Of a DNA stretch of 64,000 bases, positions 27,241 to 36,244 are shown piece after piece. Origin of the DNA: Methylobacterium adhaesivum (GTDB lineage Bacteria > Pseudomonadota > Alphaproteobacteria > Rhizobiales > Beijerinckiaceae). A program made the translations under genes and the position numbers. The notes beneath the pieces were generated by a model. The model saw only the letters and a list, made by a program, of their open reading frames with translations. It was not told the DNA's origin and did not search any database. Position 1 is the stretch's first letter. Each line of letters starts with the position of its first letter. The stretch covers positions 60,020 through 124,019 of the forward strand of contig NZ_BPQD01000017.1 of the NCBI RefSeq assembly GCF_022179065.1, given 5' to 3'.

Positions 27241-28056
27241 CTACCAAGTCTGGGCGGTGATGACGCCCTGACGGGTGACGACGGCCCAAGTCCGGCCACG
27301 CCGCTCGATGGTGTCGACGCGACCGATGCCCGGAATCGTGTCTCCGATCCCGACCTCGACCAGTCGACGCTTGCGATCCTCCAGAACCGCGACACCGTCA
27401 TAGACTTCGCGCACGGCCCAGTTGTCGGTGGCGGGCTTCGGAGCGACATGGGCTATGGCGCCGGTCTCCGTCGGTTCCGGTGCCGCTTTGGCTGCCACGG
27501 GCGCGGGTGCCGGCGGTGTAAGGCGCTTGTCGATCTGCGCCGTGAGGGCCGCGACGCGTCCCGCCTGATCCTTTTCCATCTGCTCGAACCGCTCGCTCAG
27601 GGCGCCGACCTTCACGGCCAGCGCCTGTTCGGCGCGCGCGATGCGTTCGAGCGTGGCGGCGTTGCGGGTGCGCGCCTCGACGCGGCTCGCATCGACGCTC
27701 TCCTGGGCGTGGGCCAGCTTCTTGCCGATCTCGCCGAGGGCCAGGTTCAGATGCTCCGTCTCGGCCTGCGCCGAGCCGAGCCGCTGCTGAATTTCCGCGA
27801 GGGCCGTGGCGCCCCGCGCGTCGTCCGTCGCACCGAGGCGGGTCGCCCCGGCGCCGATCAGACCGCCGAGCACCAGGGCCGCGCCCGCGACACCGGCGAG
27901 GCGCGGATCGAGCCGCCGCATCCAAGGGGTCGCCGCCACGGCGGGACCGGGCGTGGCGGCGGTCGTCGCGTCCACCTTGGTGCGAGCGCCCATCACGGCT
28001 TGCTTCAGCAGTGCTTCCGGTGAGGTGTCCGACGTCGTGCCGACCGTGTCCGTCAT
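27241..28056 (-). CDS. Single-pass membrane coiled-coil protein
   Basis: A 271-residue protein with a cytoplasmic N-terminus, one transmembrane helix (~54-70, LAGVAGAALVLGGLIGAGA), a long Ala/Glu-rich coiled coil (~80-185), a Pro/Ala linker, and a compact C-terminal domain (NWAVREVYDGVAVLEDRK ... GDTIPGIGRVDTIERRG ... VVTRQGVI) resembling the small beta domains of pilus/secretion scaffold proteins. I cannot name a function; an envelope scaffold role is a guess. A strong inverted repeat sits over its ribosome binding site. It follows the M3 peptidase on the same strand with 69 bases between them. Confidence 0.7.
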   Translation of the reverse strand: MTDTVGTTSDTSPEALLKQAVMGARTKVDATTAATPGPAVAATPWMRRLDPRLAGVAGAALVLGGLIGAGATRLGATDDARGATALAEIQQRLGSAQAETEHLNLALGEIGKKLAHAQESVDASRVEARTRNAATLERIARAEQALAVKVGALSERFEQMEKDQAGRVAALTAQIDKRLTPPAPAPVAAKAAPEPTETGAIAHVAPKPATDNWAVREVYDGVAVLEDRKRRLVEVGIGDTIPGIGRVDTIERRGRTWAVVTRQGVITAQTW

Positions 28057-28057
28057 G

Positions 28058-28092
28058 ACCCATGCTTCCCGAGGAACCCCGGAAGCATGGGT
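28058..28092 (-). promoter_or_regulatory. Hairpin masking the ribosome binding site
   Basis: A perfect 12-bp inverted repeat (arms 28058-28069 and 28081-28092, loop 11 bases). Read on the minus strand, the second arm contains GGAAG and ends two bases before the ATG of the coiled-coil gene. It could be the terminator of the peptidase gene, a translational control hairpin, or both. There is no clear T-run. Confidence 0.5.
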
Positions 28093-28125
28093 TAACGACG
28101 CTTGTTTACTGAAGCGTTACCATAT

Positions 28126-30195
28126 TCACGCGGCCAGACCCCGCTTGCGCAGGAGCGGATCGATACTCGGAAGCCGTCCGCGAAACGCCGTGTAGGCCTC
28201 GCCCGGATCCTGCAGATTGCCCGCGCCGTAGACGAATTTTCGCAACCGCGCCGCCGTCTCAGGGTGGAAGATGTCCCCGGCCTCGCGGAACGCGTCGAAC
28301 GCATCGGCATCGAGCACCTCCGACCACAGATAGCTGTAGTAGCCCGCGGCATAGCCGTCGCCGGAGAAGATATGGGCGAAATGCGGCGCGCGGTGCCGCA
28401 TGGAGATTTCCGCCGGCATGGCGATGCGCTTCAGGGCCTCGGCCTCGAAGGCGAGTACGTCGAGGCCGTCCTCGCCCGCGCTCGACAGGTGCAGCGTCAT
28501 GTCGACGATGGCCGACGACGTGTACTCGACGGTGGCAAAGCCCTGGTTGAAGGTGCGGGCCGCGAGCAGGCGCTTCAGCAGATCTTCCGGCATCGGTTCG
28601 CCGGTCCGGTAATGGCGGGCGTGCCGGCGCAGGACCTCGGGCTGTTCGAGCCAGTGCTCGTAGAGTTGCGACGGCAGTTCGACGAAGTCCCCCGCCACCG
28701 CCGTGCCGGCGAGCAGCGGATAGGTCACGTCGGACAGGAGGCCGTGCAGGGCATGACCGAACTCGTGGAACAGGGTCCGGGCATCGTCGAAGGACAGCAG
28801 CGTCGCCTCCCCCTCCGGGGCGCGGGCGAAGTTCATGACGTTGACGATGATCGGACGTACGACGCCGTTGAGGCGTTCCTGCGAGCGGAAGGCGCTCATC
28901 CAGGCGCCGGAGCGCTTCGAGGCACGGGCGAAATAGTCGCCGAGGAAGACGCCCACCTCAGAGCCGTCGGCGTCGCGCACGGCCCAGGCGCGCACGTCCG
29001 GGTGGTAGCGCGGTACGTCGGTCAGCTCCTCGAAGCGCAGGCCGAACAGGCGCGAGGCTGTGTCGAAGGCGGCTTCGATCATGCCGTCCAGAGGCAGGTA
29101 TGGCTTGATCTCACCCTCGTCGAGATCGTGCTCGGCCCGGCGCAGCTTCTCCGCGTAATGGCGCCAATCGTGACGGGCGAGGCTGAAATTGCCGCCCTCC
29201 GCCTGGATCAGCCCCTGGAGCCGGTCGCGCTCGGCCGCCGCCTGGTGATGGGCGGGCGTCCAGACATTGCGCAGCAGGTCCATGGCGGCGTCGGGGTGGC
29301 CCGCCATGGTGTCGTCGAGCTTGAAATGGGCGAAGCTCTCGAACCCGAGGAGTCGCGCCCGCTCGGCGCGCAGGGCGACGATCTCCGCGATGAGACCGCG
29401 ATTGTCGGTGTCGCCCCCGTTCTCGCCGCGCTTCGACCAGGCCTCGTAGGCCCGCTCGCGCAGATCCCGGCGGGTGGAGAACACGAGGAACGGCTCGATG
29501 AGGGAGCGCGACAGGGTGATGACGTGGCCGTGCTGGCCCCCGCGCTCCCGGGCGGCGGAGGCGGCGGCATCGCGCAGGAAGTCGGGCAGGCCGGCGAGAT
29601 CGTCCGGTCCGTCGAGGGGCAGGGCGAAGGCGCCCTCGTCGGCGAGCAGATTCTGGCTGAAGCGAGTGCCGAGTTCGGCCATGCGGCCGGCGATCTCGGC
29701 CATGCGGGCCTTCGCGTCGGGGGCGAGGTCCGCGCCCGAGCGCCGGAAGCGCATACGGTAGCGGTCGAGGACGCGACGCTCCTCCGGCCCGAGAGCCTCG
29801 GCCTCGGCATCGACGGCCGAGATTCGAGCCCAGAGTTCGGGATTGAGGTAGATGGCGCTGCCGTGGCGGGCGAGGCGCGGCGTGATGGCGCGTTCCACCG
29901 CCTGGAGTTCCGGGTTTGTGTGGCTGCCGCTGAGGTTGAAGAACACGCCCGCGACCCGGTCGAGGTCGAGGCCGGCCCGTTCCAGGGCGCCCACGGTGTT
30001 GTCGAAGGTCGGCGCCTCGGACGCCCCCGCGATGGCCGCGATCTCGGCGTTGTGGGCGTCGAGGGCGGCCTCGAAGGCCGGAAGGTAATGGGCAGGCGTG
30101 ATGCGCTCGAACGGCGGCAGGCCGAAGGGGGTCGTCCAGGTGCGTTCCGCGAATGGTCCGGTGGCGGCGTCGGTGGTTGGGGAGGCGGTCGTCAT
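28126..30195 (-). CDS. M3-family zinc metallopeptidase (oligopeptidase A / dipeptidyl carboxypeptidase type)
   Basis: Thimet-like oligopeptidase of 689 residues that degrades short peptides in the cytoplasm. The zinc motif HEFGHALHGLLSD (His477, Glu478, His481) is intact, followed ~30 residues later by VELPSQLYEHWL, which supplies the third ligand. The N-terminal half is the helical lid (FGLPPFERITPAHYLPAF). No signal peptide is seen. The C-terminal YAAGYYSYLWSEVLDADAF block is typical of the Dcp/PrlC branch. Divergent from the extensin-like gene. Confidence 0.94.
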   Translation of the reverse strand: MTTASPTTDAATGPFAERTWTTPFGLPPFERITPAHYLPAFEAALDAHNAEIAAIAGASEAPTFDNTVGALERAGLDLDRVAGVFFNLSGSHTNPELQAVERAITPRLARHGSAIYLNPELWARISAVDAEAEALGPEERRVLDRYRMRFRRSGADLAPDAKARMAEIAGRMAELGTRFSQNLLADEGAFALPLDGPDDLAGLPDFLRDAAASAARERGGQHGHVITLSRSLIEPFLVFSTRRDLRERAYEAWSKRGENGGDTDNRGLIAEIVALRAERARLLGFESFAHFKLDDTMAGHPDAAMDLLRNVWTPAHHQAAAERDRLQGLIQAEGGNFSLARHDWRHYAEKLRRAEHDLDEGEIKPYLPLDGMIEAAFDTASRLFGLRFEELTDVPRYHPDVRAWAVRDADGSEVGVFLGDYFARASKRSGAWMSAFRSQERLNGVVRPIIVNVMNFARAPEGEATLLSFDDARTLFHEFGHALHGLLSDVTYPLLAGTAVAGDFVELPSQLYEHWLEQPEVLRRHARHYRTGEPMPEDLLKRLLAARTFNQGFATVEYTSSAIVDMTLHLSSAGEDGLDVLAFEAEALKRIAMPAEISMRHRAPHFAHIFSGDGYAAGYYSYLWSEVLDADAFDAFREAGDIFHPETAARLRKFVYGAGNLQDPGEAYTAFRGRLPSIDPLLRKRGLAA

Positions 30196-30383
30196 GGTGG
30201 TCCTGGCGTTCGATGTCCGGAATGCTGTCTCGGCTGGACGTTAAGCGTCGCGTCGTCCGGGCGCAAAGGCCGGGGCGGCATGTTGCGCCGGCCCTGTTGC
30301 CCGCATGCTCTTGCTCCGCCCGCACGATCCCCCGATCGTGACGGGTCCGGCGGGTTGAAGCGGCCGGACAGGATAGGATCCGG

Positions 30384-31340
30384 ATGTTCTCGCGTTCGCT
30401 CGCCTCTGTTCCGGCCCTGATCCGTTGCGGGGTCGTGACAGTCGCCCTCTGCGCCCCGGGCGCCCGCGCGCAGCAGGAGACGGCGATCCCGGTCCCGCCG
30501 CCGGTACCACCGGCCCGCCCGGCGGATCTGACGCAGCCCACGGCCCCCGTCATCGACGCGCCGCGCCCGCCCGAACTCTCGACTCCGGCGGCCAAACCCG
30601 AACCGGCCAAGCCCGATGCGGCCAAATCCGAACCGGCCAAGTCCGAAGCCGCCAAACCTGATGTGGCCAAGTCCGAGGCGGCCAAGCCCGACGAGGCGAA
30701 ACCCGGTGACGGAAAGGCCGAGGACAAGCCGCCGCCCCTCCCCCCGGCCCGTCCACCCGAACTCTCCGGCGAGGCGGCGCTCGCCCTGACGGTGGCGGCG
30801 GTCGACGACACGGCGTGCCGTCAGCGCCTGGAGCGCCTCGGCGCCCGCTTCGAACCCCTGCCCGCCCTCTCGGATGGGCAGTGCGGCGCGGCGCGCCCCC
30901 TGAAGGTGACGGCGCTGGCCGGCGACCTCGCCCTTACGCCGCCCGCGACCCTCGTCTGCGGCGCCGCCGAAGCCCTGGCGCGCTGGGCCACGGAGGCGCA
31001 GCTTCTGGCGGAGCGCGACCTGTCGCAGCCCCTCAAGGGCCTGAGCCTCGGCACCACCTATGTCTGCCGTGGCCAGAATCATGACCCCGAGGCGAAGCTC
31101 AGCGAGCATGCCTTCGCCAACGGCATCGACGTGATGGCCTTCACCTTCGCCGGGCGGCCCGCTCTCGCGGTGGCGCCCCTCCCCGAGGGAACGCCGGACG
31201 CGGCCTTCCTCGCCCATGCCCGTGCCAAGGCGTGCGGTTTCTTCCGCACGGTCCTGGGGCCCGGCACCGATGCGGCCCACGCCAACCATCTCCACCTCGA
31301 CGAACGCGAGCGCACTGCCGGCCATCGCCTGTGCCAATGA
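30384..31340 (+). CDS. Extensin-like C-terminal domain protein, exported
   Basis: A 318-residue exported protein with a signal peptide (cleavage near ARA-QQ, residue 29) and a Pro-rich segment with a pentapeptide repeat (~70-107). The C-terminal extensin-like domain holds ETRQ-type conserved cysteines, the CRGQNHDPEAKLSEHAFANGIDV block and the HANHLHLD motif. The DxH/HxH arrangement recalls DD-carboxypeptidase-like metal sites, so a role in the cell wall is likely but unproven. It sits 88 bases upstream of an L,D-transpeptidase on the same strand. Confidence 0.85.
   Translation: MFSRSLASVPALIRCGVVTVALCAPGARAQQETAIPVPPPVPPARPADLTQPTAPVIDAPRPPELSTPAAKPEPAKPDAAKSEPAKSEAAKPDVAKSEAAKPDEAKPGDGKAEDKPPPLPPARPPELSGEAALALTVAAVDDTACRQRLERLGARFEPLPALSDGQCGAARPLKVTALAGDLALTPPATLVCGAAEALARWATEAQLLAERDLSQPLKGLSLGTTYVCRGQNHDPEAKLSEHAFANGIDVMAFTFAGRPALAVAPLPEGTPDAAFLAHARAKACGFFRTVLGPGTDAAHANHLHLDERERTAGHRLCQ
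30591..30704 (+). repeat. 15-bp tandem repeat coding AK(P/S)(E/D)X
   Basis: About seven and a half copies of a degenerate 15-base unit encode AKPEP, AKPDA, AKSEP, AKSEA, AKPDV, AKSEA, AKPDE and AKP. It forms a flexible charged linker between the signal peptide and the extensin-like domain. Confidence 0.85.
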
Positions 31341-31428
31341 GCGGTGCCGGTGGAACGCCTTCGGGTCCGCCGAGCTTGACCTGCCGACGCGGGCGGTGGC
31401 GCTGCGGCGAGGATACGGGGTGGGGACT

Positions 31429-32598
31429 ATGCGGGGATTTTCGAGGATCGGCGGCGTATCCCTGATGGCCTTGGCCTGCTTCGCCAGCGGCGCCCTGGCG
31501 GCGCCGAGCAAGGAGAGCCCGGCCAAAGAGACCCCCGCCAAGGAGGCCGCCACCAAGGCGGAGCCGGCCGGAACCGACGCGCCCACCCTCACCCGCGAGG
31601 CGATCGATACCGCCGTGTTCACGGGGGATGCCGGCCCCCAGAAAGCCGGCAAGGAGGCGGGCAAGACGGGGAATGACTGGCAGGAGTCGGCGGGCCAGAC
31701 CGGCGACAAGCGGCCCGACCCGCTTCTGGTGAAGGTTCAGGTTCTGCTCGACCGGGGGCATTTCTCGCCCGGCGCCATCGATGGGCGCGACGGTGAGAAC
31801 TTGCGGGGCGCTCTCTCGGCCTTCGCCGTCGCCAACGGCTTGCCGGCTGCGACCGAGTTGAATGCGGCCCTCTTCGATAAGCTCAGAGCCACGAGCACCG
31901 AGCCTGTGGTGGCCGACTATACCCTGACCGAGGCCGACGTCTCCGGCCCCTACGTGTCCAAGATTCCGCCCAAGATGGAGGATCAGGCCGATCTCGAGGC
32001 CGTGGGCTACACCGACGCCCGCGAGATGCTGGCCGAGCGCTTCCACATGGCGCCCGCCCTCCTCACGGCCCTCAATCCCGACAAGCCCCTCGACAAGGCC
32101 GGCACGGTGATCACCGTCGCGGCGGTGCCGCCCCTGGAAACGGGCAAGCCGTCGGCCGAGGACAGGAAGGCCATGCAGAAGGATGTCGCACGCGTCACCG
32201 TCGACAAGGAGACGCGCCATCTGCGTGCCTTCGACAAGGCGGGCAAGCTCGTGGCCTTCTATCCCGCCTCCATCGGCAGCGAGGAGAAACCGGCCCCCTC
32301 GGGGCAGACCACGGTGAAGGGCGTCGCGTTCGCGCCGACCTACACCTACAACCCCAAATACGCGTTCAAGGGCGTGAAGACGAAGGAGAGCTTCACGATT
32401 CGCCCCGGCCCGAACAACCCCGTGGGCGTGGTGTGGATCGACCTGTCGATCCCCTCCTACGGCATCCACGGGACGCCGGAGCCCGAGAAGGTCGGCAAGA
32501 CCGAATCGCACGGCTGCATCCGCCTCACCAACTGGGACGTGCGCGACCTCGCGAGCCGGATCGAGTCCGGCGCCAAGGTCACCTTCACGGACGATTGA
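31429..32598 (+). CDS. L,D-transpeptidase (YkuD) with peptidoglycan-binding domain
   Basis: Periplasmic enzyme that makes 3-3 cross-links in peptidoglycan or attaches proteins to it. The 389 residues start with a signal peptide (MRGFSRIGGVSLMALACFA, cleavage about residue 24). A peptidoglycan-binding-like domain follows (LVKVQVLLDRGHFSPGAIDG), then the YkuD domain with GIHGTPEP and the catalytic SHGCIRLTNWD (His361, Cys363). Start at 31429 has GGGTGGGG upstream. Its 3' end overlaps the end of the convergent permease gene by 14 bases. Confidence 0.94.
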   Translation: MRGFSRIGGVSLMALACFASGALAAPSKESPAKETPAKEAATKAEPAGTDAPTLTREAIDTAVFTGDAGPQKAGKEAGKTGNDWQESAGQTGDKRPDPLLVKVQVLLDRGHFSPGAIDGRDGENLRGALSAFAVANGLPAATELNAALFDKLRATSTEPVVADYTLTEADVSGPYVSKIPPKMEDQADLEAVGYTDAREMLAERFHMAPALLTALNPDKPLDKAGTVITVAAVPPLETGKPSAEDRKAMQKDVARVTVDKETRHLRAFDKAGKLVAFYPASIGSEEKPAPSGQTTVKGVAFAPTYTYNPKYAFKGVKTKESFTIRPGPNNPVGVVWIDLSIPSYGIHGTPEPEKVGKTESHGCIRLTNWDVRDLASRIESGAKVTFTDD

Positions 32599-33313
32599 TC
32601 CGCAACGCGGCCGCCAGCCCCAGCAGGGCGGCATCGCCGAGGAAGGCCAGGGCGGCGGTTGCCGCCGCGCCCTGGAGCATCGGCACGGTGTTCTGGTTCT
32701 GCAGCCCCGCGACGATGGGAGTGCCGAATGTCGAGGCGCCCGCGAGCGCCCCCACGGCGGCCGTGGCCACGGCGAGCACCAGGGCCGTGCGGAGGCCCTC
32801 GACGATCTCCGGCGCCGCCAGGGGTAGTTCGACGCCGATCAGGATCTGCAGGCGGGTCATGCCCATGGCTTCGGCGGCCGCCCTCGCCTCCGGCGAGACC
32901 GCCTCCAGGGCGCCCGCCGTTCCGCGCAAGGTCGGCATCACCCCGTAGCCCACCAGAGCCAGCAGGGTCGGCGGACCGCCGAATCCGAGGATCGGCAGGG
33001 CAAGGGCTACCGTCACCACGGGCGGCACCGCCTGCGCACCCGCCGCGAGGGCGTCGATGGCCGGCCGCAGGCGCGCGCCGGTCCTCCGGGTCGCCAGGAT
33101 ACCGAGACCAAGCCCAAGGATCGCCACGAGGGCGAAGCCCGTTCCAGCGAGCGCGATGTGCTGCATGGCGAGCGCGAGGAGGCGATCCACGTCCAGGGCC
33201 CGGCGCGGCGCATCGCCGAGTGCGCTGGCGATCCGGGTCGCCACGGCGGGGTGGCTCATGGCCGCCAGGACGAGGCCGGTGACGGCGACGGGCACCAGCG
33301 TTCGGGCGCTCAT
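32585..33313 (-). CDS. Osmoprotectant-type ABC transporter permease (OpuCB/YehW-like)
   Basis: A 242-residue inner-membrane permease with five to six helices. The binding-protein-dependent transport signature is present (EAMGMTRLQILIGVELPLAAPEIVEGLRT, split over two helices), as are VPPVVTVALALPILGFG and GASTFGTPIVAGLQNQN, typical of the glycine-betaine/choline/carnitine class. ATG 33313 overlaps the preceding permease stop by 4 bases. Last gene of a three-gene unit without an ATPase. Confidence 0.88.
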   Translation of the reverse strand: MSARTLVPVAVTGLVLAAMSHPAVATRIASALGDAPRRALDVDRLLALAMQHIALAGTGFALVAILGLGLGILATRRTGARLRPAIDALAAGAQAVPPVVTVALALPILGFGGPPTLLALVGYGVMPTLRGTAGALEAVSPEARAAAEAMGMTRLQILIGVELPLAAPEIVEGLRTALVLAVATAAVGALAGASTFGTPIVAGLQNQNTVPMLQGAAATAALAFLGDAALLGLAAALRINRP

Positions 33314-34512
33314 GCCGGGCGCCTCGCGCGCAGCGATCCCTCCAGGGCGCTCAGACCGCGTTCCGCCATGAGCGACACGGCGACGATGGGGATCGCCCCG
33401 AGGAGGATGAGATCGGGCGCGAACTGGGCCATCCCGTCGAAGACGATCCGCCCGAGGCCGCCCGCCCCAATGAGGGCGCCGAGGGTGGCGAGCCCGAGGG
33501 CCTGCACCGTCGCGACCCGCAGGGCGCCGACGAGTTGGGGCGCCCCGAGGGGCAGGCGCAGGCGCAGGAGGATCTGCGCCCGCGTCAGGCCGAGGGCCTT
33601 GGCCGCGTCGAGGCTTGCAGAGTCGGGCGCCCGCAGGGCCGCCGCGAGCCCACGCCAGAGGGGCAGGAGCAGATAGGCGGCGATGCCCACGATGGCGGGG
33701 GCCGGTCCGAGGGCGGAGACGCCGAGGTCGCGCAGGGCCGGCACGGCGCGCAGGAGGCCGCCCGTAAACGCCACGAGGGCGCCGAGCAGCGCCACCGCCG
33801 GGACGACCTGCACCCCGCCGATGACGATCCCCACGAGATCCTGCCCACGCCGCCACAGGGATAGGACGGCCACGGCCGGGATCGCCAGCCCCAGGCCGCC
33901 ACCCGCGAGGGCGAGGTGCTCCCATAGGGCGGCCTGCACGGTCTCGCGCCGGGCCGCGTACTCGACGGCCAGTGACAGGGCGTCGAAGGCCCCGGCCCGG
34001 CCGGCCAACACGAGGGCGAGGACGAGGAGGCCGGCGACGCCCGCGCCGAGGCCGGCGAGGCGGATGCGTCGCGTCGCGAGCCCGAGGGCGGTGGCGAACC
34101 ACAGGGCCGCGAGCCAGACCCCCGCCCCGAGACCCGCCCGCGCGGCCGGGGGGCGCCCCTCCATCCGCACGGCGGCGCCGTGACCGAGTCCCCAGGCGAA
34201 GAGACCGGCGGCGGCGAGGATCAGAAACAGGGCGACGGCACCCGCCCGGCGTCCGGGCGAGCCGGCGAAGAGAGCGCACGCGAAGGCCGCGCAGGCGAGG
34301 ATCGCGACCAAAGCGGGGCCGAGGGTGGCCCAGCCGGTCACCGGGACGCCGGGCACGAGGCGGTTCGCCGCGATGACGAGGAGCGGCGTCCAGACGAGGG
34401 CCGCCGCCAGGGCCGCCACACCGGCAACGGCCGTGATCGCAGGCATGAGAGCCGGCAAGAGACGCGGGAAGCTCGGCTGCCCCGCCGTTGCATACGGAAG
34501 GCGGTTCGTCAC
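33310..34512 (-). CDS. Osmoprotectant-type ABC transporter permease (YehY-like)
   Basis: A 400-residue permease with an extra N-terminal set of hydrophobic helices (~20-185) before the transport domain, as in YehY. The domain includes VVPAVALLGALVAF, the coupling-helix signature AKALGLTRAQILLRLRLPLGA, and LIGAGGLGRIVFDGMAQ. Nine or more helices are predicted. Start and stop overlap both neighbours by 4 bases (ATGA), so the three proteins are made as one unit. The ATP-binding subunit is not encoded nearby. Confidence 0.88.
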   Translation of the reverse strand: MTNRLPYATAGQPSFPRLLPALMPAITAVAGVAALAAALVWTPLLVIAANRLVPGVPVTGWATLGPALVAILACAAFACALFAGSPGRRAGAVALFLILAAAGLFAWGLGHGAAVRMEGRPPAARAGLGAGVWLAALWFATALGLATRRIRLAGLGAGVAGLLVLALVLAGRAGAFDALSLAVEYAARRETVQAALWEHLALAGGGLGLAIPAVAVLSLWRRGQDLVGIVIGGVQVVPAVALLGALVAFTGGLLRAVPALRDLGVSALGPAPAIVGIAAYLLLPLWRGLAAALRAPDSASLDAAKALGLTRAQILLRLRLPLGAPQLVGALRVATVQALGLATLGALIGAGGLGRIVFDGMAQFAPDLILLGAIPIVAVSLMAERGLSALEGSLRARRPA

Positions 34513-35462
34513 AGGAGGCCGTTCTGGGTGAGGTAAGCGCGCGCCACGGCTTCGGCCACGGCGCCGTCCACGGTGACGCGGGCGTTGAGGCTGCGCAGGA
34601 TCGGAGCGTTGAGGCCGCTGAAGATGCGGGCGAGGACGGGCCGGATCTCCGAATGGCGGGCAAGGGCCTCGGCCCGGATCACCGGGGCGACCTCGTAGAC
34701 GATCTGCGCGCCCTTCGGATCGGCCATCACCACGAGGTCGAGGGCGTCGAGGGCCCCGTCGGTGCCGTAGACCATGCCGGCGTTGACGCCGCTGATGCCC
34801 TGCGCGGCCGCCCGCGCCGTCACGGCCGTATCGCCGCCCGGCAGGCTGATGATGTGGTCGAGGGGCAGGCGGAAGCCGTAAGCGGCTTCGAAGGATGGCA
34901 GGGCGGCGGGACTCTCGACGAATTCCGTCGAGGCCGCGAGACGGATGAGGCCGGCCGCCACGGCCCGGGCGAAGTCCGCCATGGTGGCGAGCCCTTCGCG
35001 ACGGGCGAGATCCCCATTCACGGCGATGAGCCAGGTGTTGTTGGCCGGAGCCCGCGCGAGCCAGACGAGGCCAAGCGCCGCGTCCGCCCGGCGGATGGTC
35101 TCGAAGGCGCCCTCCGGGGTCTTCCAGGCGGGGTCCGACACCGTATCGGTGAAGAAGGCACCGTTACCGGTGTATTCCGGCGCGAGATCGACCTCGCCCG
35201 ACAGCAGGGCGTTGCGTACGATGAGGGTCGGCCCGAGGCCGAGCTTGCGCACCACCGTCAGCCCGAGGGATTCGAGCGCCAGGGCGATCATGGCGCCCGT
35301 CAGCGCCCCCTCGGTATCGCTCTTCGAGGCTACGACGAGGGGCGCCGCAGCCCTCGCGGGGCCCGATGCGGCGAGGGGGGCGCTCAGGAATCCGCCGAGC
35401 ACCACCCGTCGGGAGGGCATTCGCAACCGGGCTTGCGCGGGAGGTGAAGACCGTTCCGGCAT
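34509..35462 (-). CDS. Osmoprotectant-type ABC substrate-binding protein (OsmF/YehZ-like)
   Basis: A 317-residue periplasmic binding protein of the glycine-betaine/quaternary-amine (OpuAC) class. A twin-arginine-like signal (SRRVVLGG, residues 17-24) leads to cleavage near ARAAA (about residue 40). The mature part has SKSDTEGALTGAMIALALESLG, DLAPEYTGNGAFF and GVNAGMVYGTDGAL, all typical of the family. Start 35462 has GAAAGG upstream. First gene of the ABC unit; expected ligands are betaine-like compounds. Confidence 0.88.
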   Translation of the reverse strand: MPERSSPPAQARLRMPSRRVVLGGFLSAPLAASGPARAAAPLVVASKSDTEGALTGAMIALALESLGLTVVRKLGLGPTLIVRNALLSGEVDLAPEYTGNGAFFTDTVSDPAWKTPEGAFETIRRADAALGLVWLARAPANNTWLIAVNGDLARREGLATMADFARAVAAGLIRLAASTEFVESPAALPSFEAAYGFRLPLDHIISLPGGDTAVTARAAAQGISGVNAGMVYGTDGALDALDLVVMADPKGAQIVYEVAPVIRAEALARHSEIRPVLARIFSGLNAPILRSLNARVTVDGAVAEAVARAYLTQNGLL

Positions 35463-35850
35463 GAGACCTTTCGCTGGCCGTTTCGCGGATGGTGGGGTGC
35501 CTCTCACGAAACGCCCGCTGCGCCGCCGTGCGCAGCACGACAGCCGACCACGACCGGGCGTTTCATGAGGCACTTTGAGACGCAAATGTATCACTTCTTA
35601 ACATCCGGGCCCGACTGCGGGCTTCGGGACGGGTGAAGTGCTTGACACGCCCGGCGGAACGGGCGACGGCTCGCTGTGTCCCGGAGGGCCCTCCACCGTC
35701 CGGGATTCTCGGCTACGTTGTCGCGCTCACGACCCATGGTGAGGTCCATCCTCGCCGGGGTCGATTTCGAGACTCCGTCTTTGTAGCAAGACTCCTCTCT
35801 GCATACGACGTTCCGGAACATGGAACGGATCGAAGGGAAGAATCCCCGGC
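35463..35850. other. Intergenic region between divergent ABC operon and response regulator
   Basis: Nearly 390 bases without a convincing gene. A TTGACA hexamer lies at 35642-35647 but has no good -10 at the right distance. The stretch around 35580-35600 is AT-richer and may hold the leftward ABC promoter. Nothing else is recognised. Confidence 0.4.
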
Positions 35851-36240
35851 GTGAGTGCTCAAGTGAACGAAGACCTTCTGAATGGGGCTCGCGTGCTTGT
35901 CGTCGAGGACGAGGCCGCGATCTCGATGCTCCTCGAGGATATGCTCCTCGATTTCGGCTGCACGGTGGTCGGCCCGGCCGCGCGCCTGTCCACGGCCCTC
36001 GAAATGGCCGCCTCCGAGACGTTCGAGGTGGCGATCCTCGACGTGAACGTGGCGGGCGAGCCGATCTATCCGGTGGCCGAGGCCATCGTGAAACGCAATC
36101 TTCCCATCGTGTTCTCCACGGGCTACGGCGGTGCCGGCATCCGCGAGCCGTTCCGCGACCGCCCGGTGGTGCAGAAGCCGTTCAGTCAGGCCGATCTCAA
36201 GCGCACCTTGCTCGCCGCCGTCGCCGCCGCGCGGGGCTGA
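35851..36240 (+). CDS. Single-domain response regulator (receiver only)
   Basis: A 129-residue CheY-like receiver with no output domain. The acidic pocket is VVEDEAA (Glu19-Asp20), the phospho-acceptor is Asp64 in VAILDVNVAGE, the switch Thr/Ser is in FSTGYGG (Ser88/Thr89), and Lys108 is in VVQKPF. All key residues are present. The closest style is that of alphaproteobacterial stand-alone receivers that pair with HWE/HisKA2 kinases. GTG start at 35851 after GAAGGGAAG. No kinase gene is adjacent. It ends 4 bases from the convergent yraN. Confidence 0.9.
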   Translation: MSAQVNEDLLNGARVLVVEDEAAISMLLEDMLLDFGCTVVGPAARLSTALEMAASETFEVAILDVNVAGEPIYPVAEAIVKRNLPIVFSTGYGGAGIREPFRDRPVVQKPFSQADLKRTLLAAVAAARG

Positions 36241-36244
36241 CGCC

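Noticed and set aside
32585-34663. A single 692-codon protein covering both permeases
   Set aside because: Only the last 242 residues are protein-like; the rest is an out-of-frame reading of the upstream permease. The ATG at 33313 with its ATGA overlap is the real start.
35642-35680. Promoter at the TTGACA before the response regulator
   Set aside because: The -35 hexamer is perfect but no acceptable -10 sequence lies 16-18 bases downstream.
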